The notes: generated by a model not told the origin, from the letters alone. Counted from the stretch's first letter, positions 10,955-23,786 are shown. The stretch is 64,000 nt of DNA from Rhizopus sp. PT2906 (GCA_025529335.1 JAMYHX010000097.1:43024-107023), one strand, 5' to 3'. A program made the numbers and translations.

Positions 10955-11581
10955 TTATTTCTTAAGATGAATCTTTTCATGGCGTTTCATATCATATTTT
11001 CTAGCAAAGGGACGTTGGCAAATACCACAAGAGAATAATTTAGGCCTGTTTGGATCATGTGTCTGCATATGTTCAACCATGTTGTGTCTTCGTTTTGATC
11101 TATGATGACATATCGGGCAGACATATTTTTTTTCATCGAGCGGTGTTTCTTTTCTTTGCTCTTGCTCTTCTAATATGCTACCGACAGGCGGATCAAACCA
11201 CTGGTGTGACATTGACGAATTATTAGGCCATTGTTGTTGTTGGTGGTGCTGATCTTGATGTTGTGGCACATAAGTTGACTCTTCATGAAGAGAAGGGGAA
11301 TAATACAATTGAGGAGTGGATATCAAATCAGCAGAAAATGGATCATCCATTAACAATGCATTGATATCATATGGAGGCAAAACAGGTTGCAATGGTTGTT
11401 GCAGCTGCTGCTGTGGTTGCAATTGTGGTTGTGATTGCGGTTGCAATTGTGGTTGCAATTGTGGTTGTTGTGATTGCGGTTGTGATTGATTATTATGTTG
11501 TTGACAATAGAAATCTTGATTCATTGGTATTATAAATTGATCTTGGGGTAAGCAATAGAAATATGAATCATAAAACGACAT
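10955..11581 (-). CDS. C2H2 zinc-finger protein with Gln/Pro-rich N-terminus
   Basis: About 208 residues in one exon. Two C2H2 fingers sit at the extreme C-terminus: CPICHHRSKRRHNMVEHMQTH, then CGICQRPFARKYDMKRHEKIH, ending IHLKK. The middle is rich in Gln, Pro, Ser and His, including a repetitive Q-P-Q-L/S tract encoded near 11390-11510. The layout suggests a sequence-specific transcription factor with a disordered activation region. The start is placed at ATG 11581: the frame stays open upstream, but that stretch has a TATA-like tataaata at about 11623-11630 and no other ATG. The gene converges on ZW10 (173-base gap). Target genes are unknown. Confidence 0.75.
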   Translation of the reverse strand: MSFYDSYFYCLPQDQFIIPMNQDFYCQQHNNQSQPQSQQPQLQPQLQPQSQPQLQPQQQLQQPLQPVLPPYDINALLMDDPFSADLISTPQLYYSPSLHEESTYVPQHQDQHHQQQQWPNNSSMSHQWFDPPVGSILEEQEQRKETPLDEKKYVCPICHHRSKRRHNMVEHMQTHDPNRPKLFSCGICQRPFARKYDMKRHEKIHLKK

Positions 11582-13078
11582 TATAGAAAAATAAATAAGG
11601 AAAAGAAAAAAGAAGAGGCGATATTTATACAACAGCGCGATAATTAATAATACGATGCGATTAATTATCTAAGAAGTCGAACATTCAGGGGAGGCTTTGA
11701 TTTTGTACTCGACAATGTAAAGTCTTTCTTTCAGGCATGATGATGGTTTGTTTCTATTTTTATACTCATGCTTGATTCTCTAATTCTAAAAATAATTTCT
11801 ATATGCGTGTAACTATAACCAAACTCTAAGGCTTTTCATTTGCTTAGGCTTACGTAAATTTACTTATTAGCTCTTGCTATCCGCTCATATGATGTCTGGT
11901 TACCATGGATCATTCTCCTTTTATGTATAAACTTGCAGATCTTGGGTCACACAAACCATCATTTAGGGAGAGACTTCCTTGCCGGTGTCGCGGAAATCTG
12001 GAGATATCCAAATATTACACTGATAACCTAAAACACGCGATTAAAGCCGCATTTCCCCCTCAAAAACATAACTAGTACTAAACTTATTCTAACTGATAAT
12101 TCTCAAAGATTATAATTGCTACAAGAACAAAAGAAAGATAGAGAGAGAGAGAGAGAAAGGGGCTGGCGGTCTAAGCCGATTAAGGTTCATCAGTTTTACA
12201 AAGCAAGTGTTACGCTTAAATATATGATCATTGGTGGGGAAGCCATGTGGCTGACCCAGTTATTACTTTCATTAATCCATATTAAGACAAGGTATCCAAA
12301 ACTGGGAGGCTTGAACATTACCTATTTTTAAGCCTAGCTGTGAACCCTGGGATACCTACCCTTTCAAACTCACTCATTGTTCAGAGATAGGGAAGGGAAA
12401 GATCTGATGGAATGGAGTTACACTAGGGTTGTATAGTATCTATTGTGATTAATAATGAAAGAGAATCATCATTTGACTAACAGCACAATGCCCTCTTTCT
12501 CACTCTCTCTCTCTTTTACTCCTTTTATGTATGGAGCAATAAAATATTTTATTCATGACATTGTGCAATATGAAAGAAAATGCTTGATGTTGTACGAATT
12601 ATTGTTCCATATCTGATTTTTTCATGATGAGGCTTGTAGATGAGTATACCTCTTTATTAAATGTGCCAACTGTTAAATTAGGCCCAGATGTGTGGCAGTG
12701 GCTATTAAAACAGTTCTTTGATATAATTGGTTTATGAAGAATATATCAGTGTTTATTCTTAGGGTTGATCTTGAAATGATCCAATTGTGTAAAATGATAA
12801 AACATAATTAGTATTGAATAAGCTAGGGAAAACGAATAGAAAAATATAGAATTACCCTTTGTTAATCAATGTTACATTATATTAGAAGTAAGGTGAAAAA
12901 AAGGAGTCCCCTTGTAAGCTTGGTCACTTTTTGGCTGTCTAACTGTCTATGTCTATAGACCACATACAGACTATATATTTAGTGTGTGTGTATAGTTAAA
13001 GAAGAGAAAAACGTGGTATAATATTTCTTTTTGGTCACACACCTTAATTTACTGCTTTTTCTTTTTATCGAATAAAAT
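11582..13078. other. 1.5-kb intergenic region
   Basis: This region holds promoter sequence for the zinc-finger gene and the coiled-coil gene. A GA microsatellite lies near 12139-12157 and a CT stretch near 12501-12514. A 71-codon open frame at 12116-12331 crosses the GA repeat and has no recognisable motif. I see no gene. Confidence 0.4.
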
Positions 13079-14762
13079 ATGCCCACCTCTCCACTCTTAC
13101 CCTCTCGATCACCACTTCGTATAAGAGACTCTCAACTCAGTAAAGCCCAACATCGTCCTATAAACAGTAAAGACAACGAAATGTTGTATATATAAAATAG
13201 TAACTTATTAAATAGTTGTAACTGATGATCAAAGGTGGAGTCTAGCTTTAGAGCTTGACGACATGTGGCACATGAAGCCTATTGAAGAATTACCTCCACC
13301 TACAACACTTGTACAGAATGACATGTTTACGCAATTATTAATATCTCAAGCTATATTAGATTCGAATGACTTTGAAGTTCTCTCTTTTGAACAAGTTGAA
13401 CTACTCAAAAAAGAATATCAGGACCTCTGCGACCACATATCGACGATATCCAGAAACATTCAACTTGAAACACGAATAAAGAATATATCCAAATCACTAG
13501 GCAACATGAACAACAGTAGAGATTCCATGCTGTATTTGCAACGACAAACACAGACGAACGAGCTAAGATTAAACGAATTGATCCAAAAGTACGAATATCT
13601 TTCCGCAAAGGCGTTTGACATCAAGGAGAGCCTATTAAAACACACAGCAGGTGTTTTAAACAAGGGCATGCAGACAGCTACAAAAGGAGAAGAAGACGAA
13701 GGGGATGGCGAAATAGAAAAACAGGAGATATTGAGTAAGCTACATGAGATTGTATCAAGATATTGCCACTGCTCCACCCAAAATAAAGATCCTCTTACTT
13801 TACTACGAATTGTTGATCAAAGCTTGTCATCGCTAAACAAAGATCCTGATTTGACACCACTCGAGCTTGACCATGTAAAACGGCTAAAGAACTTATTGCT
13901 AACTAAACTGACAAACATGGATACGATGCTAAGTGCACTATGGATGCAGGCTTCGTTTTATACCCAAAAGAAGAACGCTTACATATCTGAGCTAAGCCAA
14001 TACCAAAGCGAACTTGCACAGCTAACAAAATGGAAACAAGAGAAACATAAAACTCAAGCATCATCTACATCATCATCTTCATCAGATAACCCATATAAAC
14101 AACAGTTGATGGAATTAGCCAAACGATTTGAATCTAATATAGATCAACAAAGACGACTAGTAGAGCAAAACACAGAAAAATATAAACAGATTGCACAAGA
14201 ATGCAAGCAGCTTGAAGAGAAGGTAAAGCAATTGGATCATCTTATTGTTGAAAAGACACGGATGACCGATCAACGAGACTGGAAGATAACACGACTAAAA
14301 GAAGAGCTCAAGTCACCAAATGATGCGGTACAGAATGTACAAGCTATGTTGGATAAACGAGAAATGATGTGGAGGGCACAGAAAGCGACGACAGAAAGAA
14401 ATTTTGATACTCTACTAAACAATTATGATGAACTTACAATAACCGCCATGGAATTTGATTCAAACAGAATGAAGTATGAAAGGACGATTGATCAACTAAG
14501 GACAAGCATTCATCAGCTTGAGTCGCAATTGATTGAAGAAAGAATGAAAAAGGTTGGACACGGTGCAGCTGGTAATACAACTCAACTACGGAAAGAGTTT
14601 AGAATGCTTATATCCGACATAAAATTAACTCATGAACAACGCATGCATAGAGAAGTACAAGAGAAATTAAAGATAAAGATGCAGCTGGAACAGTTACAAG
14701 CTGAGCAAAACAAGCAATTGAATAAGATATCACACTCAATACAAGTGCAAACGGATTCATGA
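13079..14762 (+). CDS. Coiled-coil protein with Up-regulated-During-Septation domain
   Basis: Exon 1 (13079-13166) encodes MPTSPLLPSRSPLRIRDS and so on; exon 2 (13252-14762) carries the rest, about 532 residues in all. The N-terminal part contains LLISQAILDSNDFEVLSFEQ followed by VELLKKEYQDLCDHISTI, which fits the fungal Up-regulated During Septation domain (an opening LI.QA..D...YE.LS..EVE.LKKE). The remainder is mostly heptad-repeat coiled coil with one acidic stretch and a Ser-rich break (ASSTSSSSSDNPY). Such proteins associate with septa and cell-tip machinery in fungi, which is family-level knowledge only. The first exon was added because the splice keeps frame and yields a Ser/Pro/Arg-rich head usual for the family. 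Its stop lies 13 bases from the stop of the convergent PRP17 gene. Confidence 0.65.
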
Positions 14763-14775
14763 TAATAAAGCATAT

Positions 14776-16624
14776 TTAATCCCAATATTTAATTAAACCA
14801 TCCCAACTACACGTAGCCACTTTGGAGGTCTCGTGTGGGTGCCATTCGGTACACATCACAACTCTATCATGAGCCTTCATCTTTTTCAAAATCTTGCACG
14901 TCTTCCAGTCCCAGAACCAAACATTACCATTTGAGTCACCACTGCTAATGAATCTACCATCAGGTGAAAATCCTGGTTTACATGCATATCCTGCAATTAA
15001 GTGTCCAGCAAATCGCTTTCTTCTATTAATCCTAAATCTGTCTCGCGCTCCATAAATTAGAATTTGATTATCCAAGGACTGACAAGCGAGCCATTTTTCT
15101 ATATTGCTCATGATTAGATGTTTTTTTCAAGCTATTGTGAACTACTTACTGTTGGGAGACACAGTGACTGATGGAATAGCATACATGTCTGGTTCAGCAA
15201 TGTACTTGATAACAACAGGAATATCAAATTCCCATGCACGCATTGTTTTATCATCTGAAGTCGTAATGAATCGACGATTATCATCCACAAATGTGATTGT
15301 ATTGATCGCACCCAGATGTTGATCATATTCTTGAGTGATCTCACCAGTTCTGGTGTCAAATTGAACTACTTTCTTATCCGAGAATCCACCTAAGAATATA
15401 TGCTGCTTGTTGAAATCAGGATTAAATGCAACACAGTAAGGTATCCTGCCAGTAGAAAAGGTACGGATACATTTACCGGTTTCTGTATCCCATAACTTGA
15501 TGTTACGGTCATAACTTGCACTCAAAAACTTTGTACCGTCATTATTGAAAGTGATATCTCGAACTGCCTTGGTGTGTCCGTGATATGAACGTAATAAACT
15601 TCTGTCATGGTACACATCCCAAATCTAGGACAGCTATCAGCCAAACCTTTTCTTTGAATTTTAGACAAAACTTTACCTTGATTTGGTTATCCATACCCGC
15701 ACTTAATAAGAGATGAGCAGACTTGGGGAAAAACTTGATGCTTGATACGCCCTTTTCGTGTCCTTCCCAGGTGTGAATCAACTTTTTTGGGATAAAGCAC
15801 TCTTGAGTGCCTGGCTCTCCATTCAGATTGACATCTACATCTTGAGGTACTGCCATATAGGTTCGTCCCAGATAATCATGCTCTGATGCTCCATGAAAGA
15901 TGGTTGACTCTGTCTCTGCCTGTTGAGCAATATTTTTGACAGTGATATTCTTTTGTTGCTGTTGATCCTGCTCCTGTATTTGTTGTTCTTCGCTTTCTTC
16001 GTAATCGCCTCCACCTGGAACACCCACATAATCATCCTCGTATCCAGCCCATGGCCCTTTATAAGCATCAGGTCCCTCTACTTCTTCTAGTTTTCCTTTG
16101 CTTTCACGTTTCTTTCTGGCATCTTTATTATTTCGCAATTGTTTACTGACTCGATCGTGAATACTAGCTCCTCCTAGCTTGGATGCCTGATTCAAGTTGC
16201 CAACATATCCTGTTTCTACTGTACCAGAAAGAAGAGATGGATCACGAGCGTAACCATAGGTCTCAAAAGTACGAAACTGTGTTCTAAAGTCCATTTCGGA
16301 TATTGCTTGTTCTTCCACATGGCCATTAGGTATATTTTGTATAGCCAATTGTTGTTCTCTAAAAGGATTTTGAGGACCCAAAATAGGTCGATTGAGATCA
16401 TCATATGTCACATTGACTGTGAGTTCAGTTGCAGTGGGTGCAGTGTATAATGAGCCTGTTGTATAATCCTAAAGTGATGTTAGAAATAATATAAAAAAAG
16501 GAAGGAGTAATATTACGTCAAATCCTGTTTCTGGTGCTGCATTAACAACTAATGATGAGCTAGTAGGCTTATCCTTTATAGTATCCTCTTCATCGCTAGA
16601 TCCATAATTATTGACTAAATCCAT
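14776..16624 (-). CDS. PRP17: Pre-mRNA splicing factor PRP17/CDC40
   Basis: Four exons (16624-16517, 16468-15677, 15624-15150, 15098-14776) encode about 565 residues (human CDC40 is 579). The N-terminus MDLVNNYGSSDEED is the family's acidic opening. The middle has the conserved GPQNPF and LGRTYMAVPQD segments. The C-terminal half is a seven-blade WD40 propeller starting at HTWEGHEKGVSSIKFFP and including SPNKKWLACQSLDNQI and TCSWDGLIKYWD. Prp17 acts in the second catalytic step of splicing in the spliceosome. The stop codons of this gene and the coiled-coil gene are only 13 bases apart, so their transcripts must overlap. Confidence 0.95.
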
Positions 16625-16708
16625 CTTTATGCTTGCAAGAAAAAAAATAAAATAAAAAAAATTGACGTGAAGTCAAATAGAGCGGAATTTCAAGTTTATT
16701 CAAAGTGG

Positions 16709-18166
16709 TTATGATTCCCAATAAGGACTAGGGAGCTGTGGAGCACAGTCATGCACTCTCTTGACGTCAAAGACTTGCTTTAGTTGAGGTAACCAACGCT
16801 CAGTCACCTTAATGGTCATATCGCTCGTTTCATGCTCCAGTACAATATGTCCCCTTTTAGTATCTTGTCCGTTCTTTCGCTTATCTATCCAACCTTGAAA
16901 GAAACCGTCTACGGTGCTGTCATTATAGGTACCAGCATAACCATTAGCTGATGAAGGTAACTTCCAATCAAACGAGTCACTGTCCCATATAATAGTTGAT
17001 AAGCCCATCTGATGAGCAATAGCACGTACGCGGTCATCTACATCACCAAATGGAGGTCTCCAACAACGGGTTGTCACACCAGTTGCTTCCTTGATGGCTC
17101 GTATATTCCAGTAAAGCTCAGCAACGACTACTTCATTTGAGACGGTTGTCATCTGGGGATGAGACCAGGTATGAGCACAGATTGTATGGCCAGCTTGAAG
17201 CGCGCGCTTGGCTGCTTGAGGAAAAGCAACAACATTGGATCCGACAACTGTCATTTACGAATTAGAGCTATTTACATTTCATGAAATTCGTATACGTACA
17301 AAATAAAGTGGCCTTTTGGTCTTGCTGTGCAAGAAAGTCATAAAGACGTGGTTCTGCCCAAGGGTCATCTTCAACTGTTGGGTTCAATGGGCCATCATCG
17401 TATGTCTATTTAGATGAGCATTAATCAACCAGTGAAAGGGTTTTCTTCTTGAACATACCAAACCGAAATCGCCTGGATTCGTACAGTAAGAAACATCTTT
17501 CGGAAGATAAGATACTTTGGGCGTCGTGCATTCTGTTTGTGACCACCAGCAATCTGGATCTTTGTTGTAGTCGTAGTTATCACCGCCGTCAGGGGATCGA
17601 ACAGGGATATTGGGCACATAATTCCAATCGATTGAGTCAATGACTGCTTTTATCTCTGGATGAGTGATATCAGCTGTCGTGTATAGCTTTGGGTATGGCT
17701 TTACGTTTAACGCTACTCTAGCAAGAGGGCCTGTCGGTACGGGAACTTGTTCTGCAACACCGCTAAATGGGAAATCGGGATAGTAGGTTGGAGATGAAGT
17801 AGGAAAGATACCGGTCCATGTCTTTGATGGAGGTGTTGTCTTTGCTGTAGAAGCAGTAGTGGTAGTAGTAGTGCTTGTCAAAGCTCTGGCAGAAGTTTTC
17901 GATTCTGTAGTAGTCGTTGATGTTGTTGTTGCTGTCACTTTAACACTTGTTTTCGTTGTAGTATGAGACGTCAATCCTGTGATTGCCGTGTTTTTTCTTG
18001 TTATTGTTGTTGTCGTCGTAGTGGTCGCCTTTCTATGCCTGTGCTGAGACGCTTTACCTTTCTTGAGCGAATACTCTGGGCCACTGTTTACTGGCAAAGC
18101 ATTTGATACAGTAAATAACAAGATAATAGTAACAACGCAGCTTTTTAAATAGTCAATCTGCACCAT
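16709..18166 (-). CDS. Chitin deacetylase (CE4), secreted
   Basis: Three exons (18166-17459, 17405-17300, 17247-16709) encode about 450 residues. A hydrophobic signal peptide (SCVVTIILLFTVSNA) is followed by a basic stretch and a long Thr/Ser-rich, probably O-glycosylated linker. The catalytic domain has the CE4 motifs in order: TYDDGP (catalytic base and metal Asp), HTWSH (metal His pair), RCWRPPFGD, DSFDW and IVLEHE (catalytic His). The enzyme removes acetyl groups from chitin to give chitosan, a major wall polymer of Mucorales. Location is inferred to be the cell surface or periplasm. No GPI signal is evident: the protein ends QLPSPYWES. All catalytic residues are present. Confidence 0.93.
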
Positions 18167-19148
18167 AAGTCTAAGTTAAAAATACAAATTTCTTGAAAGA
18201 AAGAAGGAAATAGCATGTTTACTTGGTATCATTTTATATAAAAATGTAATGTTTCAAGTCTCCCTGAGATTTACTTGCTCCCTTTTTCTTTACTTCCATC
18301 TTTGTTCCTCGATCTTGCTTATATAAATCAATATTATATCTCTCTTTTTGTACGATGAGCCTAGAATTTGCTATCTGTATAAGCAGTACGTTATCTTTTA
18401 TTAAAGGCCCCAATCATTGTCTCATACTCTCTCTCTCTCTCTCTCTTTGTCTATTTCTTCATTTTCCCTTTGCTCCCTCCTTATGTTCGACTCCTCCTTA
18501 TATTCATTTTCATTTCCAACCGCAATTCTGGGAATATATACCTCTGATACTACTTTATACAATTGATAACTTTAATCTTTTGAGTATTAATGCAGGATAC
18601 CCCTTATCTGATCATTCAGGAAATACTTTCGCCTTTATCTAAAAAAAAAAAAGAGCCACAACTGATATCTAAAGATGTATAGGAGTCGGATTGGAAGCTT
18701 AATTTGCCATACTTCTCAATCAAAAGATGCAGTTTAGCCTGTACTGTCTTAAAACTGGAAGCTTCTCCTTGTAATATGATCGTATATCCCATATATAGTA
18801 TTCGAGAAAACGTAGCAACCCTTATTTTATATATCAGACCGTATATTCACTTGAAAGACTTCTATTGTAAGCCTGCTGTCAAGTTAAGCATTATAATCAT
18901 ACAATACTTGTATCTGTTTCAGAAAATGGCGTTTCTTTTGTTTTTACCATCTTGCCATCTTTAATCTTGCTACTAGTTTTTAATCTAGATTATATCGTGA
19001 CTCTATCTATCAAGAAAAGAGCATTTCTATGAAACTCTTACCTATTGTCCGCTTCTTAATGGTTTATAAGGATCATGAATTGCATGAAAAGTAGAGCCTT
19101 CATTTTACAGCAAAATAGGAAGGTACATCAAGTAAGTATTTAAAATAG
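18167..19148. other. Intergenic region, chitin deacetylase upstream side
   Basis: About 1 kb holding the promoter of the minus-strand chitin deacetylase gene. A CT microsatellite lies at about 18429-18446. The open frames here lack motifs and sit in C/T-rich text. Nothing else is recognised. Confidence 0.4.
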
Positions 19149-19536
19149 CGCTTACGGTAGTCCATACAGCCTGTCAAGCAAGAGGCCAAGATCCAGAGAT
19201 AGCTTCGAAATTAAAGGATCTGGTTTTGGAGAATGATAATGTTGAAGTGTTTAGAGTAGTTACCGGAAGCTTTAGCGGAGGTTTGTACACTAAAAGCATC
19301 ATTGAATAATTTCTAATCGAATGACAGGCCATGTCAACCAAAGCACGACTGAAAAGATCAAGTATGATTATTTTGAACTTGGTAGGAGTATTCTACCTGT
19401 AGCCAAATCAATTATGGGACTTGAGACAGCAGAGGAATGTACCCAATACCTGAAAGAACCTGAACAGTGCTTAAAAGACGATATAAAATTCTCTGTTTAT
19501 TCCTGTCGTATTGCTGTGCAAAAACTTGAAAAGTAA
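19149..19536 (+). CDS. Two-exon open frame, product not recognised, 5' end unclear
   Basis: Segments 19149-19280 and 19328-19536 join across a 47-nt GT-AG intron without breaking frame. They encode about 110 residues ending at TAA. The text TVVHTACQARGQDPEI, then VEVFRVVTGSFSGGHV, then YDYFELGRSILPVAKSI has Rossmann-like beta/alpha character, but I cannot assign a family. No ATG connects in frame to the first segment, so either a 5' exon is missed or this is a truncated gene. It converges on the glycerol-3-phosphate dehydrogenase gene. Confidence 0.35.
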
Positions 19537-19877
19537 TAAACTTGTAGTACTTTATCTTTCTGAAGCTTGTATCACAATTTAAATAAAGTGGGCTCTTTTT
19601 TGTGGAAATGTCGTACTTGGTGTCATTAGACATGTGTGCCCCCCTGTCAGAATATGTCACCTAGTGATTCTAATATTAGATTAGATTAACGATGTTACAC
19701 TGGTTTATAGGTCACGCACCCTTTTAATCCCTTCTTTTTAGTGTGTCAATGTGAAGGTTGGCTATTGATGGAAAAAAATATTACAAGATTTATTGCAAAA
19801 AGAAAGAAAAAACGGCATCTAAACATTATCGTCTTTATACACACAAACACACACACGCACACACATACATTTATATT

Positions 19878-22032
19878 TTAGTTTCCTGAAGGTTGATCTA
19901 CTTTATCATTGGCGAGACCCATAGTATGAAGGAAAATAGTAGCCTTTGTGATTTCCTCCTTCTTGCGCTTATCATCCCACTTTAATTCCTCTGCCATAAT
20001 GTCAACAACACGGGGAAGAGCTTGTAAGGCAGCTTCAGCGTTTAAGAAGGCAAGACGGGTACGACGTGCCAAGACGTCAACAGCTGTACAGGCTTGTTCT
20101 TGACGAACGGTGTAGCGAACTTCTGCTTCGATGTAAGGGTAGTTGGGTGAAATACGCTTACCGTATTTGGGCCACATGGCGTTGGTAGGATCATCAATCT
20201 CAGCAACCTTGAAAGATCTGTTACCGTAGCTACGAGCCAAGTGCTGAGCAACTTCGGTATCCATACCAAATTCTTGAACAAGACGAATAAACATGATGTT
20301 GGTGTATCCTTCAGCGCCGATTAACATGGTATCCTCAGTCTGACATGTCTTTTTGGGCTTCAAGCCATAAACTTGGATCGCACGATCGACGGTTTCCTCA
20401 GCCATTGCACGATAGGTTGTCCACTTACCACCGGCGATAGTGAGTAATTTGTTTTCACTGACATTAATCATATGGTTACGGACAAGAGATTCGGTGTTTT
20501 TGGCTCCTGGATCACGGACCAGAGGACGGATACCTGACCAGGCAGCAAGGACATCGCTACGACGCACCTTGACATCTGTACATCATTGCATTAAGGACCT
20601 TGTTCTTTCTCTTTCTCAACTACACACGTACCTGCACTCAAGTAATGAGAGACTTCATCCAAGATCCAATTAATTTCATCTTCCTTAGGCATAGGGTTTT
20701 GAGTTACTTCAGTAGGAGAGTCTGTTGTACCGGCGATAGTGTTGCCTTGCCAGGGTAAGAAGAAAATGACACGACCGTCACTTGTAGCAGGATCTAACAA
20801 GCCCATGTTTCTTGGACTGTAGTAGTTGGGAAGAATGATGTGTACACCAGCTGAAGGAGCGACAATGTCCATGTCTTGAGGATTATCCATCTTTCGAAGA
20901 TTATCAGAAAATGGGCCAGTTGCGTTGATGACACCCTTTGCCTTTACTGTCCACTCATCACCATTCAAGTTATCTCTTAAAATAGCACCATTGACGAAAC
21001 CGCTTTCGTCCTTTGTCAAATTGACAACTTCACAGTGGTTGGCGACTGTGGCACCATAGCAAGCAGCTGTCATAGCCAATGCAACGTTCATTCTTGCATC
21101 ATTGTGTTGACCTAAGTACAAAAATTTAAATCTCCGCTATACTTGACGTATATGGATGTAATGTATTTACCATCATAATAAACAAGAGCACCTACAAGTT
21201 CATCCTTTCTAAGCATAGGAAAAGCTTCCAGAGCCTTTGAGCGCGTCAAGAAGTAGCTGCTTTCTAATGCTTCACGTCCAGCAAATGCGTCATACAGTTT
21301 ACATCCCACCCAATAATAAGGTATCTGCCACCACCTGGAATAATAATTATGTCAGCACAACTCGTATTTCCCGAAGACCAAAAAAAAATTAGCAGGGCGC
21401 TAAAAACTTACTTATAAACGGGAAGCATAATAGGTAATTGATCCGAGAGATGAGGTGCGATATCCAAAAAGATTTTTCGTTCGTGAAGTGCTTCACAGAC
21501 CAACTTGTATTGTTCATAATCTAATTCCATGATAGCCTTTTGAAGATAACGGACACCACCATGAACAAGTTTTGTTGATCTTGAAGAAGTACCTACCGAT
21601 AAACAGTTGGAGATAAGCACGAAAAGATGACAAGATAATGTTACCTGAAGCAAAATCATCACGCTCTACCAAGGCGACTTTTAATCCACGTGTAGCGGCA
21701 TCAACAGCAACACCAGCACCCGTAGCGCCACCACCCACAACAAGTAGATCATATTCCTCTTTTTGTTTTAATCGTTTGATCATCTCTTCACGAGAAGGAG
21801 AGTGCCAAAAATCATGACCACCTTGTTTTTGATCGAGTGCTTCGGCAAATGCTTTGTTTCTAACGAGTAAACTGGGTAGACTAGAAGCCTTTGCTTCTTG
21901 TAATTGGACAGTAGAATGATAGATATTCTTTCTATACTGCTTTTCATTCATGTAATATGCGAAACTAGTAGCAGCTACGGTAGCCGTGGCCACTGAAAGC
22001 GCTTTTTGTGTCTTGGTAAATTGTTTAAACAT
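19878..22032 (-). CDS. GUT2: FAD-dependent glycerol-3-phosphate dehydrogenase, mitochondrial
   Basis: Five exons (22032-21645, 21592-21412, 21334-21171, 21111-20632, 20575-19878) encode about 636 residues. The first 30 residues are basic and hydrophobic (MFKQFTKTQKALSVATATVA), fitting a mitochondrial presequence and inner-membrane anchor. An FAD Rossmann motif follows (DLLVVGGGATGAGVAVDAA), then VERDDFASG, the STKLVHGGVRYL signature, GVINATGPFSD, and the C-terminal domain with AGGKWTTYRAMAEETVDRA. The enzyme oxidises glycerol-3-phosphate to dihydroxyacetone phosphate and feeds electrons to ubiquinone. No C-terminal EF hands are present, as in fungal forms. Confidence 0.96.
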
Positions 22033-23066
22033 GTATTATTTTTTATAAAAAGAAAAAAGGAAGAAAAAAAAAAAAAAAAAAAAGAGATTAAAAAAGACCT
22101 AAAAATAAAATAGATAATTGTAATCATATGTCGGAACTTGTCTCCTCTCTCTTTTTTTCGCTTGATTATCATTTTATTCCCCGGGCTGGACCGTTGTCAC
22201 TTACAATTGTTCTATGTACACTCTCCACTTGCTTTGTTTTGACCATTGACCTCATTGCCTTCTGTTTAAGAAAATGGCCTATACTATTTTCAATTCATTT
22301 TCTTTCTTATCGCTTCGGTAGTATCATAATTAGTGCCATAACTAAGCGTGATAGAAATAGGAAATGGACAACAACACGCGATCAATAATAGTCCATGAAG
22401 CCTTGTGCGTATGACGGGACGCAAAAGCAGGAATAACTGGGAACTGGGATCTTTTTTTTTTTTTTTTAGTAAATACTAGTATCAAACTATTCACAGTATC
22501 CAATATGTCGATTCTTCTGATTGGTCATGATGGATAGGCTTATTATCAAGACATTATTGCTTGTTCTACTCACTATTAACCTGATTGTGTAAAAGAGAGA
22601 GAAGGAGAGAGAGAGATTGAAATTCTGGATCAGTATGACCGGCATATTGATAAAGTGCAGGGTTATTTTCTTTCTTTATTCTCCGTGTTTCACGAGATGT
22701 GCCTTGAATGTATGAGTCACGTAAGCCTGTTTTTTCACTAAAAAGAAAGAGAAAGAGAGAAATGCATCCAATCGACCCTGCAGCACAGATAGACTTTCCC
22801 TTATACACAAATGACGTAGTCTTTATTACAAAGAGTATATATAGACTTTAGGTAAAATCCATTCAAGCTTGTCACACTAGACGACCCTCTCTTCAGCCAT
22901 TGGAACATCAACTATATGACCACGTACTACCTCAACCATTTTCGCATATTCTGGGGTACCATTCAGTACCGCGTGGCATTCTCAGCCCACAAAATCTAAT
23001 TGACCATCATGTCTGGGAAGTACTTGTCAGAATGAAGGCTCTCAAGTTACTTAAACAAACACGAGG
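22033..23066. other. Intergenic region upstream of GUT2
   Basis: The region starts with the T-rich leader of GUT2 (a poly-A run at 22066-22083 on the plus strand) and GA-rich stretches near 22595-22616 and 22741-22760. No gene was recognised. A minus-strand open frame at 22566-22808 crosses these simple repeats and is judged spurious. Confidence 0.4.
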
Positions 23067-23786
23067 TTAATAGACTCCTATGATGACACCCTCAAACATG
23101 CTCTCCTCATTTGTTAAAGATCGAAATAGTTCAACGAGTTCTTTAACTGAAAGTGGATATGCTTTGTAATCACGCTTTATCCTGTAAATATATATATATA
23201 TATATATATTCATGACGTGTGTTCAATGATAACACTATTATATAAAACATCATGCTTGGTCTTTATTTTACAATGAATGTAGCGAACATATTATCATTCA
23301 AATTTGTTCCATGGCAACTCTGCGTTGAATACATAGTGTAACAGATGGCACATGCAAATTCATTAAATCCCCGTATTTTGTTAAAAAAATCTAGAATTTG
23401 ATTTGCAGCAATCAATGTAAGATGCATGCCTGTATCACATAAGCTCTTTTGTAATTCTGTAAACTTTAATCTCAACTCTTGAATAATCACGTGTAACAAA
23501 CGAAAGGACTGTGTTCAATACTCTCAAAAGTCATTGTGAAAGTGTTATCAAGACAAGTCTTAACCTGACTAAAAATGGGAAGTGAGCCATCTATTAAAAT
23601 GTAATACAAGTTGGAAATAGAATTCAAAAAATAGAAAGAATGAAACGTAGATTTGATCTCGATAAATAGTTTGGGAATGATGTGGTCAATATAGATAGTC
23701 TAAAGTCAAAAGAAGACACCTCTTGCTTACTGGTAACTCATTCTTTTCAATTCGTATAACAAATGAGGGACAAAATGCATATTTAG
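23067..23786 (-). CDS. Possible small multi-exon gene, product not recognised
   Basis: Four minus-strand segments join in frame with GT-AG borders: 23786-23731, 23699-23565, 23508-23333 and 23181-23067, ending at TAA. They encode about 160 residues. The last intron contains a TA microsatellite (about 23188-23209). The text is hydrophobic and helical (RLLHVIIQELRLKFTELQ, NLYYILIDGSLPIF) and ends MFEGVIIGVY. The 5' end was not found. The coding text is AT-rich and I know no matching family. It may be a lineage-specific gene or a remnant. Confidence 0.35.
23187..23210. repeat. TA microsatellite
   Basis: About eleven TA units, lying inside the predicted last intron of the unrecognised minus-strand gene. 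Confidence 0.8.

Noticed and set aside
12116..12331. 71-codon frame through a GA repeat
   Set aside because: Simple-sequence origin (RERERERG), no motif or splice context.
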